Shown one piece after another: positions 43,201 to 59,700 of a DNA stretch of 64,000 bases; the stretch's first letter is position 1, and every line of letters begins with the position of its first letter. The stretch is from assembly GCA_032191485.1 (NCBI GenBank), contig JAVDOI010000042.1, positions 1,336,809 to 1,400,808 on the forward strand. Direction: 5' to 3'. The notes beneath the pieces are model-generated. The model searched no databases. It was not told the DNA's origin and saw only the letters and a program-made list of their open reading frames with translations. The DNA is from Leptoclinus maculatus. Taxonomy: Eukaryota > Chordata > Actinopteri > Perciformes > Stichaeidae. The position numbers and the translations under genes are program-made.

Positions 43201-44151
43201 GAAACAACTTAAAGACCCATCTGACTAGATCATTTTATGGTAAGGTGGTCATATATGTATATTTCTGTTTGTAAATCAGGCGGCAACCTCCGGGTCTGAA
43301 AAGTGAAGCCAATCTGAAGTGTCTTAAACTTTATTCTTTCTTATGGCCAGCAGGGGGCGACTCCTCTAGTTGTTAAAAGAAGTCTGATTGTATAGAAGTC
43401 TATGAGAAAATGACTCTACTTCTCTCTTGATTTATTACCTCAGTAAACATTGTGAACATGAGTTTATGGTCTCAATCTCTAGTTTCAAGTCTTCTTCAAT
43501 ACAGCATGATGTTCATTTAGTAAATTAAGTGTTGTCCGTGTTTCTGTCTTCGAACTTTAACCCTTTCACAGTGTTTTTCAGTCAATGAAAGTTAATTGTA
43601 ACATTTTAGTTGCTTAAAAATGTCTTATTCAGCGTTGGGTTGTTCTTAGCTCCACCCTCTTGGGTCAATTTTGGTTGCAAAATGCCAAGATGGTGACGAA
43701 CAAAAACCAAGATGGCGATGGCCAAAATGTGGACTCAACTGTGGACTGCTGTCCACAAACCAATGGGTGACGTCACGACAACTACGTCCACTTCTTATAT
43801 ATAGTCTATATACCCTAAATCTATACTGGGTAATGATACATATGAGTTTCCTCTCTACTCACCATATCTTTGATCTGTGACAAGGTGATCTGCAGGGAGA
43901 CATTGAGGGCTTTGTCTGTGTCGTCCACTGGCCTTAGAGCGTTGGAGTAGTTCTCCATCAGGTCAGCCAGGAGTTTGCGGGCATAATGTCCCTGAGCACC
44001 GTGGGACACTAAGGAGAGCAGATGGTGGGTACGACAGCAAATGTAGACAAAAGTCAGAGTTGGCTTTACGATACCGGTCAGATATAAACATCACGCAGAA
44101 CTGACCTTGTACCAAAAGGCTGATCCAAACCACCAGCGCTGCCTTCCTCAT
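37252..44151 (-). CDS. chrna9: Neuronal/hair-cell nicotinic acetylcholine receptor subunit alpha-9
   Basis: Seven exons: 44106-44151, 43863-44008, 41993-42147, 41723-41900, 38590-38941, 37522-38123 and 37252-37422. All have GT/AG ends and matching phases, giving 549 residues. It is a pentameric ligand-gated cation channel subunit. Features are a signal peptide MRKAALVVWISLLVQ, an N-terminal ligand-binding domain with Cys-loop Cys148-Cys162, the alpha-subunit vicinal pair Cys212-Cys213 in YGCCSDPY, TM1-TM3, a large cytoplasmic loop (about 320-515) and TM4 ending ILIIAKAS. ENYSNALRPVDDTDKALNV and the TM4 sequence match CHRNA9 better than CHRNA10, and the neighbouring rhoh and n4bp2 support this. 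Alpha-9 receptors mediate efferent inhibition of hair cells. The loop is about 70 residues longer than in human and is very His- and Asn-rich, followed by CPCCCPC. A 99-nt intron in this loop is in frame without stops. Confidence 0.93.
40312..40715 (+). repeat. Dispersed repeat B, copy 2
   Basis: Aligns by eye with 4603-5080 in the same orientation. Shared phrases include GATATCC, AAAAGCACACACA, GGGTCCAACA and ACACATGTTGCT. It lies inside a chrna9 intron and is non-coding. Confidence 0.6.
41060..41595 (-). repeat. Dispersed repeat A, near full-length copy
   Basis: In plus-strand reading it begins GGCAGGTGGCAACCTCC and ends CTTCTTATGTACAGTCTATG. Its core matches the copies at 43276 and 54085 and the inverted copy at 15100. 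It sits in a chrna9 intron, about 130 nt from the exon at 41723. Confidence 0.75.
43276..43812 (-). repeat. Dispersed repeat A, near full-length copy
   Basis: In plus-strand reading it begins CAGGCGGCAACCTCCGG and ends ACTTCTTATATATAGTCTAT. It lies in a chrna9 intron and ends about 50 nt from the exon at 43863. Confidence 0.75.
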
Positions 44152-44543
44152 TTTCAACCAGTCCCGAGCCGCGGGATGAATTATTCAGCGGTCGCGGTCG
44201 CGGAGACGGCCCGGGTCCAGATCCGGAGCGTCACTCTATTCTGACCTCCGTGCACCCCTGCAGACGCTGAGCGAGACCACGAAGAACTCTCAGAATCTTA
44301 CAATACATCCTGTCAGAAGCTCTGAATGCTTCTCTAGTTGTTACTCGCAGTTCGCCTCAGTGACACTGTCTGCCGGTGTGTGATCGCTGCTCTGGAACAG
44401 GACCTGGGGCTATCGCTCACAGACACACACACACACACAAACAGACACACACAGGTACACTGCAGTATCACATAGCAAACACGTACTGGGGGAAATGTGA
44501 TGCCTGCAGCATCTACTTGTGTACATGGCCACAACCAGCTGTA

Positions 44544-48363
<3,820 letters not shown>

Positions 48364-48943
48364 GCTACGCGTTGTTACACTCGCTACGGTTTGTTCTCAG
48401 TTAGCTGAACTTTTGCACTGAGGTTATTGCATTTATTCTGTATGAAACTCTTCCTTTATGTTCCTGTTTTGCCACTCAGTGAAGCTCATGACAGACGCTC
48501 AGCACATATGTGTGACAGCACTGTTTGAAATAGTTTGACCTTCTCATCCTTCAAGAAAATTCCCTTTGATAATCTGATACACATCCCAAAAAAAATAAAT
48601 CACAATTAGAATCATTCATTGTAAAAAATTTACCAATTCAATTATTTGTTAATGAACATCTAATACAATGTGTAGATTTTTGGCGAATGCCAGCTTAATA
48701 TTCAATGCTGTATACGTTTTGATATTACACTTATTGAAAACATGGCTGATCAGAATGCTCGGCCTGTGGTGTTTCTGCTTGTGGCTTTCTAGAGAACGGC
48801 TCATACGAACAACTTCACACTCAGCACTGCTCTTCCTTTGGATCCTCAGCAGTACACCATCACACAGTAGTGTCACACACCCAAGTTACGGCTACTCGTG
48901 GTAAGAAACTCCAGTGAAACACACTCTCTGGTTCACGGGGGGA

Positions 48944-49578
48944 AAAAACACCAGGGGCAGACTTTACCATTTGCTAAGGCAGGCCACTTCGGGGCCCCAA
49001 CTTAAAGGGCCCCAAGCTGCTATAGATTTATTATGATGTTTAGATATAAAAATCATTTAATTATATTACTATTTTAAATCATTGTACCCTGAAATAGCTG
49101 TCAGTTATTTATAATTGACAGCAAAAAGACCCCCAAAGCACTTAGAAAATATGCAACTCAGCCGTATAGCTTCTACTGAATGTGTACACCGCAGAGGGAA
49201 ACGTTGTAGGCCTAGTACTACATTTACCTGACAGAGAAATGTCATTGGTTATGTTGCAGATTTAGGTTTGACTGTCAAAATATTACAATTAAAATAATTA
49301 TTCATTATTCATGAAACTTTCCAGCATCATGTAAGAATTGAAAGCTCCCACGTCCAACAGACGTAAAGTCAATTCAAAGTACATTCTGTTGATAATGCCT
49401 CTATTTAACTTTTGAATGCAGGACTTTTACTCTGCGGTTGTAATAGTTTCACTACTTCTAGTTAATAGTTTTACTTTAACAATCTTCTACCAATGCAAAT
49501 ACCAACGTTCCCATTTAGAGAAACAAGGCAGCGCTTGCCTGAGGCCCGCATATCACTAAATCCACCTCTGAAAAACAA
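48944..49578. mobile_element. Small non-autonomous hAT element with target duplications
   Basis: The element spans 48952-49570. It starts CAGGGGCAGACTTTACC and its right end read on the minus strand is CAGAGGTGGATTTAGTG, so the ends are imperfect inverted repeats of hAT type. It is flanked by AAAAACAC (48944-48951) and AAAAACAA (49571-49578), an 8-bp duplication with one mismatch. The interior is non-coding. Confidence 0.7.
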
Positions 49579-51435
49579 ACCTATAGGTCGGGATTACTCA
49601 CGGTCAGAAACATCGGTGTAATACACAAAGCAAAAGTTATTTCCAAACAGGCGTGTATTAGTCGCACGCTTTGACAAAACCACCGCTAAAGTTATAAGTT
49701 AGTATGGCAATATAGCGCGAGTCCAAATTGTACCAAATTCGACAAAGCACTCAATGAGGTCCCCGGCAAAACACCCACCAAGCGTGAAGGAGATCAGATG
49801 AGCTGTTCTCCAGATATGTGAAGAACACAGACAGATATTATTTGCTTTTTAGTCTGATTAGGTATATGTGATATACATGTAATAGAAGTACGTACATCAG
49901 ACACATAGTATGATACTCTATGAAACATTTTTATTTAAAGTGGCCATGATAATATGAGACTACACATACAAAGCAGACGGGACGTTCACATACCAAGTCT
50001 TTAAATTACACCGTGATTCTTCTCGAGTTTATTTGGGTCAGACAAAATGGAAGTCAAGAAAAGGGTGCTTTCATAATGAATGCACACTTTTCAATACAGG
50101 CTCACTTCTAATTCAAATCTAATGTAAACTCCCTCAAAAAGATAGAGAAGGAAACCAGAGAGGAGATGACACAGCCATTATAGAGGAACATGACTGTAAA
50201 TATAACACTTGTAGATGATTTCCCAGTCTTTTATTCGCTTCTTTATAAATTAAACAATACTGTTTCAATGTGTTGCATCCTTAGGTTTAATTCATGGACA
50301 ACGTTTGCAAGAAACATAGGTAGCAGGTCATGTATGTTGTTTCATATTTTCTAAAAGGAGGTATACAGTTAAATAAAAAAATTACAATCCACAAAAAATC
50401 CACAGTTGGCGCTAACATGTGGCATATGGTTTAAATAAAATGTGAAAATGTGACATTTTTAGATCATTTTGATGTTTCATGTCTCTTTACTTTATTATAG
50501 AATTAAAAAGAAATTTGGATCCTCCACTAAAATAAAAATAATACAAAATAAAGGTATCAATTAACTCGTGTATATCAATAGGATTGTGTATTAGTCAAAT
50601 TTAATGTCTGAGTAAACATTTCAAAGAATACAAATATGTATCTTCTAAATAGATTTGACATATATATAAAATGCATTTATAGTCTAGAGAAACGTATAAA
50701 GAGCTTTACCTACTGACGGTTTATTTCCTGGTCTGGTCTTATGAAATATTATCCTTTCTGGAGCAATAATAGAGAATATGTTATATGTAGAGCTCTATGC
50801 ACCACATATGGACCCAATCGGCTTATGCTGAAGAGTTTAAATAATTACTGACAACATGCACTCGCCATTATTTACTGATTTCATACTCATAGCATAAGAA
50901 TAAACTGTTCGATTTTGACAAATCTGTAAAAAGCTTATTCAACTTCAAAACCCAGTTGTGTCATTTTATCTGTGGTAGTAAAAGTACACGTATTCATTTT
51001 ACGCTGCGATTCTAAAGTTAATTTGCTGATCCAACCGCAAAATGAGATATTAGGATTTTAAGAAATGACGTGCACCTTCAACATTAAAGCTTTAAGTGCT
51101 TTATTCTTCACAGCAACAGTTCTTAATGGAGTATTTCTGAACGACGGAACATCTCTGATGCCCCGTTTGAAATCCAACCATGAGACGTGCTGGGGGGTTC
51201 ACTTCACAGACGGATCAGAAGAATCAAAGTTCTTTTCTACGTCTCTTTCTGGATCACATCAAAGTAGAACTAGAAGTTCTCCTTTTTAAATATGGTGTGA
51301 GTTTCTTAGTTAGAGAAGAAGAACCACACGTATGTAAGAGGAATACAGCTTTGGGCCCCCGCTGAGTGTGAACAGTACACTAAGACGCATTATGTCAAAA
51401 GTCATCTCAGGTGCCCGCCGAGTCAAGGTCAAAGG

Positions 51436-52023
51436 TCAAAAGACCTTGCACTGGTTGATGCCGAACCTCCGTCGCCTGGCCCGTTTCCTGGCCTGGTTCA
51501 AGGCCGTCCGCACTGCATACTCAAACACCTGTTGCACGCCGCGGTTGCCCAAGGACGAGCACTCCAGGTAGCCTTTGGCGCGGACCTCATGAGCCAGGCG
51601 TCTCCCCTCCGCCGCCGAGATGCAGCTGCCCCGGTGCGCCCCCGACTCCCGCAGGTCCGTCTGCGTGGCCACGACCAGCACCGGCACCTTGGGCAGGTTC
51701 TCCCGGACCTCTGCGATCCATTTGTGCTGGACGCTCGCCAGCGAGTTGGGGTTGGCCACGGAGTAGCAGACGAGGACGACGTCGGCCTGCTGGTAGGACC
51801 TCGGGCGGATTTGACGGAAGTTGTCGTTGCCCGCCGTGTCCCACAGCCCCAGGCTGATCTGAACTCCGTCCATGTACACCTCCACCCCCGTGTTCTCGAA
51901 CACCGTGGGCTTGTAGGTTTCCGGGAAGGTCTCTGAGGTGAAGCGGACCAGCAGCGCCGTCTTGCCCACGGCACTGTCCCCAACCAGGACGCACTTCACC
52001 GACATCTCCTCCACGTCGTTCAT
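51436..52023 (-). CDS. rhoh: RhoH, GTPase-deficient haematopoietic Rho protein
   Basis: A single coding exon of 195 residues (human RHOH has 191). It is a Ras-superfamily fold with the P-loop GDSAVGKT at 15-22, DTAGN at 62-66, TQTD in place of NKxD, the Rho-type effector stretch KPTVFENTG and a C-terminal CaaX box CKVF after a polybasic stretch (RKRARRRR). As in mammalian RHOH, Ser17 and Asn66 replace the Ras Gly12 and Gln61 equivalents, so it should stay GTP-bound and be controlled by its level and phosphorylation. RHOH is a haematopoietic adaptor in T-cell receptor signalling (ZAP70/LCK recruitment). Tyrosines of the region corresponding to the human ITAM-like motif (SYQQADVVLVCYS) are kept. 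The start at 52023 adds a few residues compared with human; Met7 is an alternative start. Neighbouring n4bp2 and chrna9 match human 4p14 order. Confidence 0.95.
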   Translation of the reverse strand: MNDVEEMSVKCVLVGDSAVGKTALLVRFTSETFPETYKPTVFENTGVEVYMDGVQISLGLWDTAGNDNFRQIRPRSYQQADVVLVCYSVANPNSLASVQHKWIAEVRENLPKVPVLVVATQTDLRESGAHRGSCISAAEGRRLAHEVRAKGYLECSSLGNRGVQQVFEYAVRTALNQARKRARRRRFGINQCKVF

Positions 52024-54084
52024 GGCCGCCTCCGACAGTCTCTGGCCTCTAGGTGGCTGTGGTCCCGTTGAAGAGGTCTTAGGGGTCGTCTCTCTGGAGC
52101 TTCAGAGGCACAGGGTTCACCGGGTAGTCAACAACGACCGATCACTCTGTGTGTGCTGTGCTCCCGTGTTCAGGTAGTCGTTTTCACGGCAGGTAGTAAC
52201 TCCATTCCTGGAGATTCCAGCGGTGACCTGACCTACAAGGTCTCTCTTTGCAGAGTCCTTAAACGTCTCTGATATGGACTAGGTATGTACAGTTAGCGGT
52301 GAGCTTCACGCACGCCTCACGTGACGTCTTCGGTCTCCAGGCCCCCTCGTCTCGTCTAGCTGGTTCCGGGTCTCTGCAGGGTCTGGCGTCTGTCCTCCGG
52401 CCGTCATTCTGTCCAAACACATCGGACCTCTCAGAGATGAGGAGGGAAATCTACTGAGGAAGAGAGGACATGTCACCAACATGAAGTCTCTCCAGTCTCT
52501 CCTCATACAACATGCAGCTTAATGTCGATAGCCGCGCCGCGTGGCTCTTAATACGGTCTGTATAACAAATAAGAAATATCTGTTGAACAGTCAACCGCCA
52601 CAGTACTGCAACTGGCAGATGACATAATTTTTTTATTTGTGTGACAGACATGTTTTATATTTACTGCAAAAAGGAAAACATTAGATGTTTGAAAAATTAA
52701 ATACGGAAGTAACGGTTTTGTGAGTTTGGGTGTGCCCCAGAATTCACAGCTTGATCCCTAAGACTTAAACAGGGGTCCATTAACAATATATCCATTACTG
52801 CTGTATTATCAAGCTCATACATATACAACCCGTCTGTCCCCTAATTATTAAAAATGTGTGTCCCTCATAACCAGTCCACCATAAACGAACATCTGAGAAA
52901 GGAAGAGGATGTCTCTGTGTGTTACTGTATGATATAGTGATAATAGTTGCACATCTTGATGTTTTTTTTGTTTTATTTTGACGAACAAAATCTGCTGATG
53001 TTCTTTTGTGACTTCTCTGTCACATTAAATTAACAGTTTGACAACTGTATTAAAAAGCAGCAGAAGTCATAACCTCAAAACCACCTGCCATGACACACAG
53101 ATGGAAAGACCTCCATCACTTAAACGGGACACGTCAATCAGTTTGTTTTTTTCACAATTGAACTTTCTAAATGTTCTCTCAAGAAAAAGTCACTCTGAGC
53201 TTTCTGTTAAATAATAAGGAATAAATAAATAAATAGTCATAAAACCCTCAGAGCAACCGATTCCACTGATTGACTTTTAACTCTTCTTACTTCATATAAC
53301 ATGCATTTCTTTAAGTTTTAATACAATAAAATATTACTTTTCTCATTCACAATTATATTTTTGTTCTAATGAAGATCTCACTTGTTCTTTTTAAAAGGTT
53401 TATTTTTTAAATAAGTTCAGGGTTTTGCCATCATTATGGAGTTTTAATAAAATTTCCAAATAGAATAGAATAGAATAGACTAGTAACATCAGCAACACTG
53501 TGTTGCATCAAGACAAAGAACAAGATAATTACCTTTCTTGTCAGTCTTCTCGATCTTCAACGGGCGGATGCCGGCTGCCGCCTTCAAGGCCCAACAAAAA
53601 ATGTAAAAAATCAAAAAGCCTTTAAACTCCAGAAACGGTTCTTTATTAATAATTATCTCCCGAACTAGATACCTTCAAACGCCATTTCCAAAGTCTGTAT
53701 TACTTAAAACACAGAGATGAAATAGTTTGGCACCTGCCTGACGCTGAGTTTGGTAGTTAGCAGAGGAGGGAAGTGAGAAAGTACGACAGAGACGAAAAGT
53801 AAAACACATCCGCTAGTTGAGAGTGAAGAGGTGGGACTCGTGTTCTGCTCGCCTCCCCCACAGCAGCTGTGGGTTTTTTCTGTTGTGCATTTGTAACATT
53901 TTATCAGGCATTTCACACAGCAGCAGAGCTCCCAGGTGGTTAAGATCAAATATTTCTTTAAAAGATCTGTGTATCTGTTGGTACACAGAGAGCTCTGTAT
54001 TCAAAAGTGGACCACCTCCCACTCGAGATACGATGCTCTGTATCGCCAACTCACTTGTTAAATGGGGGTTTGCACATTTTACAC

Positions 54085-54522
54085 AGGCGGCAACCTTCGG
54101 TTCTGCCGACTGAAGCCAATGCGGAAGTGTCTTAAAACTTGCATTCTCTCTACTGGCCATCAGGAGGCGACTCCTCTGGTTGTTAAAATAAGTCAGATTG
54201 TATAGAAGTCTATGAGAAAATGACTCTTCAATACAGCATGATGTTCATTTAGTAAATGATGGTCCATTTAGAGTCAAATAGACCATAAAGTGGAGTATGC
54301 TTTAGGGCGGGCTTACTGTGATTGACAGGTCCCTGCCGCTACCAGAGCTGTATACAGCGTCTCTACGTCACTCCTCCGCATTCCAAATATGGTAACTTCT
54401 GTTCATTGGCTGCGGAAAAAACAACATGGCGACGGCCGTAATCCAAGATGGCGACGGCCGTAATCCAAGATGGCGACAGCTGAATCTCCGAACCCGAGGC
54501 TTCGAAACATTAGTCCACAAAC
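54085..54522 (-). repeat. Dispersed repeat A, internally deleted copy
   Basis: In plus-strand reading it begins AGGCGGCAACCTTCGGTTCT and includes the conserved core and the CATGATGTTCATTTAGTAAA segment. A block near the middle is missing relative to 41060-41595. It carries a tandem duplication of CCAAGATGGCGACGGCCGTA around 54426-54475. The distal end is truncated. Confidence 0.7.
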
Positions 54523-56605
54523 CAAACTTCTGTTTTGTTGAGGGAGCTGCCCCCTCAAAATCTGACAAACTGACTCAAGTGATGTCACTTAAAAAAAGTG
54601 ATGTCACTTGGGTCAGCGTCGGCTACAAGTTTGAAAATCAAACACAATCTGTTGGTGTGGAGTTGGAAAGAACTGAGTTCACCAGACCTCTGTGACCAGC
54701 TCCTCATCTCAGATTGGGGCTAGCAGGCTACATTAGCAGCTACTAGATTAACACCTCCTATCTCCTTCCAAATTATCAGCGGTCGAGTTGCACTGTGGGT
54801 AATGTGGGCACCAGGTTTTGACAAGGAAGAAGAATGTGTAAAAAAAAAAGATCTGGTTTTGTTGCCGCAAAGAATTTTACAAAAAAAGTTTTAAATGCAG
54901 TTAAATCTGCGGGGCAGTGTTTTACATGTATTGCTCTCGTTTTTCTGCCATTAGCAACACTCCAAATATATTGTTAGTCAATGGTCAGGCTAATAAACAC
55001 CTTTGCATTTTATTTTACAAGTGAATAGCTGATGATATGCGACCATATAAATGAGTAAATGTCCGGCTGCGCCATAAACACAACACACATTCCTTTTGTT
55101 TTAAAATGTGCACTAATTCATGCTTTTAGCCTCCACATGGATTTAATCATCTCTATATCTACAGTTTTTCCCAGGGGTTCCCAAACCGCATTAGTCCAGT
55201 AAAAAAAATCTGTTTAAGGGATTCAATATTTATGTCCCAGTGAGAGATCTTTGTTTTTAAATCTAGCTTTGTACTATTGTATAAATGTTGGGGAAGCTAT
55301 GAAACAATAGTTGTCCTTTGTAGAACACAATCTCTTTGTATTGACTTGTAGAAAACGTCATTGTAAATCAGCATTTCAAAAAAGTGCGTGATATCACTCA
55401 CAAACTGGCAGGTCTTTTGATACACAGACTAATATAAAATTACTAAAACGGGTTTTCCATGTTTTGTAATGGTTGGTTTTGTTAAAACAGCTGTAACACA
55501 GGGTTATGTTTTCCACTATGACATATTTATTGATGTAAACATACACATACACAGTTTTAAACTGTAAACAAATAGTAGTTTATTCCACAATACAATATTC
55601 TCTGTAAAACCTTTGGACAAATGAATAAAAAAAATACAATTTATGTTCAAGAACATTATGTACACCAAGTAAAAATTTGTCAACATTGTCGTTGCTCCTT
55701 TATGAAAAATATCACACAGAAGCTGTTTTAAACCTACAAAAATAGTGTAGAAACCTGAGGAATACAGGATTTGGCACAGTGGGTTAAAAAAAGCCACCAG
55801 GAACAGTCTGGAAACAACCGACTGGCCTCGAAAGAGAAAAACTGTGGAATCTTTTACCTGAGTTTGAATATCAATATATTTGTATTAAGTAAATGAACAG
55901 TTGCTTAGAAAAGAAACAGATCGCTGCAGAACTCACAAGAGCCGTGTGTTCAACCTATTCATTGGCCTTTAGATCATCTGAAGAGTTTCAGGCTCACCTC
56001 CTGCTGAGAGAGACGCACTGTAAGCCTACAAGAGAGGAAAAACACCTCTCCTCCTACTCAGCATTTGGTTTAGAAATAAGTTGCATTAAATGAAGTATTA
56101 GCATCAAGTAAAATGCATAAAATATGTTTCAAATCACTTAAATCCATAGATTAAAAAGCCTCCAAGCAGACAGCATGCAATCATTCAAAGTTTCCTAAAA
56201 TCCTCACATTACGTCTCAAACATGTCAGTGAATGTAAGAAGATTAAATAACGTCTTGTTTCAAAGCGAAGCCTTCAAAACACGGGTGTTTATCATACTCT
56301 TTAAAACGAATGTAGATTAAAATATGATGCGCTATAAAACCTTTTTTAAAATGTACATACATTCTAGCTTCACAGCTGCATAAAGATACCATCATTGTGT
56401 TCCGTGCCTACGGAGTTATCTTTCATAAACACAATAGAAAAACGATTCTTATTAGGATCTAAATTAAGAATATGATTTTAACTCAAATGCATCTCAATTT
56501 AAAAGATAGATTATATGACTGATGGGGAAAGAAAAGAGACAGGATGAGTGTGTACCATACTGTATATACTGTAGTATGTGGCATTATGGAAGTAGAGAGA
56601 GAGAG

Positions 56606-56610
<5 letters not shown>

Positions 56611-56664
<54 letters not shown>
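56611..56664. repeat. (GT)n microsatellite
   Basis: A perfect tract of about 54 nt just downstream of the n4bp2 stop codon, preceded by a short GA run. Confidence 0.95.
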
Positions 56665-56665
<1 letters not shown>

Positions 56666-56708
56666 CCTCCATAGCAGCTTTAGCTTGAATCCAGTAACCA
56701 GGTTCTTC

Positions 56709-59700
56709 TCACTTCAAAGAGACCAACACGAGACCTGGCTTTGGCTCAGTGAACCTGAGAGATGAAGAGATAGGAGAGAAGGTGGGTGACAATGGCATGT
56801 TGTGCATGAGCGTGTGTGTGTGTGTGTTTGTGTGTGTGTATACCTGTAGTGTTTGTTGGCGAGGTAGTTTATAACGGCGGGGCGGATGCGGGCCACGCCC
56901 CCCTGGCTGTGGTTGCCTCTTCCTGTGATGATAGAGAGCTGAGGTCGACACAGACCCTGCTCACAATCTACACAGGAACGGGCCAGAGACGAACACAGAA
57001 TACAGTTCAGTTAACGTGTTAGATGTTCTGATCCATGTAACAGAACCGGCCCATTACCTAAATCAATTCTTGACCCAACCTGTTTAAACAAGACTCACAG
57101 TAGGACCCTTACCCATAATCCAACAGGATTTTTTCAATGCTCTGTATGGGTGATTGTCATTTCTTTACACAGCTCAGCCCAAAATATAATTAAGCGTGTA
57201 CACCAGGCCACAACATCCGGTTCTGAAAAGTGACGTCAACGCTGAAGTGTCTAAAACCTGCATCCTCTCTACTGACCATCAGGAGGCGACTTCTCTGGTT
57301 GCAAAAAGAAGTCTGGTTGTAGAGAAGTCTATGAGAAAATGACTTTAGCCGACAGAAAGAAAACCAAGATGACGACGGCCGAAATGCCAATTATTTATGG
57401 TCATTTCTGTTTCATTCACACCTCAATCATCCGGCTCATCAAACAATGAGGAAATGTGGCGTCAGAACACAAGGGTGGGCTGTCTTTGTTACTTGAGCTC
57501 AGTCTAACTATCCTGATTTGGTGTTCAGTAACACAGCTGATAGTAACGGAGTGTATACAGTACGGCGTACTATTCCTTACCTGTGGTTTTGTCCTGTAAG
57601 ACCTGGCCCAGATGCTCCAGGGCCTCATCCACATGCAGCCCATGGAGGTCCAGGATGTTGCTGGGCAGCAGCGATGAGTTGACCTGCTCAAAGATCTGGA
57701 CTGCTGCACGGTGATTGGCCTCACGCATCCGCTGGCCATGAAGGTGTCCCTATAAAAGAAGTGATGCAAATTCCTTTACTGTGAGCGTAGACTCATTTAT
57801 TATTAAAAGAAGAGCTGAACCTTCAAAATAAAACAAATACGAGGAAAGCTCGGTGATAAAGTTTAGAGCTAAAACAGTATATTTCCCCCCTGTCCACAAA
57901 GTTATTAGATAAAATCAGAAAAACAGGAGTTCACAGGTGAAATGAATACATAAAGACGTTCAGCTTCTCACCTGCTGTGCGTAAAATGAGGCCACTTCTT
58001 TGCGTCCTTGCTTGTAGGCCTCGGCAGCCTTTGAGAAACTCTCGAGCTGTCGGCCCCTCTGTTGTGTGGCCTCGGCCCTGAAGTCCTCATACTCTGGGTC
58101 CTCTGTGTCCTGATAGTTGAGTACGACTGACTCCGGGGGCTTCTGCCTCTGACAAATTCAAAAAAGGGGAGAGAGTGAAACGGACAGCAAAAAAGTCATC
58201 AGTAACTTAAATATTGTGATACTGTCTATTGTAGATGCACAGCTTGAGTGAAGCCACAGGAGTTCTTGTTACTGTGCGCAAATTAAAAAAATGCCAAAAT
58301 CTGTCCCCGTTGTTCAGTTTCATCCTAGTTATCTAAAACTGAGTGAGACTGCAGTGTTTCCACTCTGATGTTTTTTTCAGCAGCAGGGGGAAAGGGTTTT
58401 GTTCACAGCTGGGGGTTTGCACTGGCTGAACACTAAAATGTATATGACAGAAACACTGAAAGGTGAAATAAGGCAGTACAGCATATAATAGAATCATGTA
58501 GTGCTGGGTATGACCAAAAATGTGTATCACGGTATTTTTTAAGATTCTACCGGTTTCACGATACATCAAGGTATTTTTTTTTTCGCGTTAACGCATTAAT
58601 TAACGCCGTAAACTAGCACAAGAACCGGCCGGCCAGCCGGCGGTGAACAGCTGTTTGTGTGGCGTGTCTTCCGTCACTTCCTGTTTCCTTCACCTAAAGT
58701 CCCCTGGGTCCTAAATCCCTCCATGTACAGCTTCTTATCACCCTCTATGAAATACGACGTTTGCAAACAGTGGTTGCGCAACTCCCAGTCATCACTGATG
58801 AAGTGCACCGTAAGACGTACCTTGGATCCAGTGTTTTAATCATTGCTCTGAACCCGTCTTAATCAACTGTCTGTAGCGGGACCATGTCCTTGCGAGGGTG
58901 GATCGTTATTGTGTCCGTAATGTCGCTCCACCGCTTGCTTTTTTGTCATAAGCAGTGCCTCGAGCGATGTCTGACCCTTTGGCTTCACTGTTTCACTCGC
59001 ACTGACATTACTGGTTGACGGCCTCGAATCCGAGGACCGTAATCACACTCTTCGTATTCCAACACATGTTTTCGGCTGAGGTGATAAGAGTAAATTGCTA
59101 GTGTTGCCACCAGAGACAATAACAGCGGCTCGATAAACTTTACAATATATCGTCTTTTGATCTACGTCGGATTTTTTAAAACCAAAAACCCTCCAAACAG
59201 CAAACACAGCTCCTCTATTGGGCACAAATTGTATCGGTGCATCTCCGGTCTCTATTTGTTCCTCCTGCATCGCTCTGTTCGGTTCTTTAATGTAGCGACG
59301 GAGCTTCTTCTAGCTGTTAACAGACTGTTGTGCTGTACCCAGCATGCAGTTCGGCGGGGTAATTTTATAAATGTACAATTATTAGTGTTACAAATTGTTT
59401 ATTTGTCACAAACTGTTGTGTCGTGGTGTTTGTCCTGTTAAAGAGCGTTAGTTGTGGGTTATTAATTGTTGTGTTATAAAGTTAACCATGTCCCTCTCAA
59501 TACACTTAAGACAAGTCAGCGCATCCGAAGCTGCGAACAATATATTTTGCTGCCTGTAGAAGAGTGACAGTAGTAGTTTCGGCTATGCACCGGTATGACG
59601 GTATATGAGAAATTCATATCATACGGGAAATTAAAACCGGTATACCGCTCAGCCCTAGATTCATGCTTTAAAATAAAATAATTTACTATTTAATAATCAT

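Larger units (their letters stand above)
52024..56708. other. Intergenic region between rhoh and n4bp2
   Basis: The part next to rhoh must hold its promoter and 5' non-coding exon(s), which I cannot delimit. Repeat A (54085-54522) and a (GT)n tract (56611-56664) are present. The segment nearest 56709 is the probable n4bp2 3' UTR. No other gene is supportable. Confidence 0.6.
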
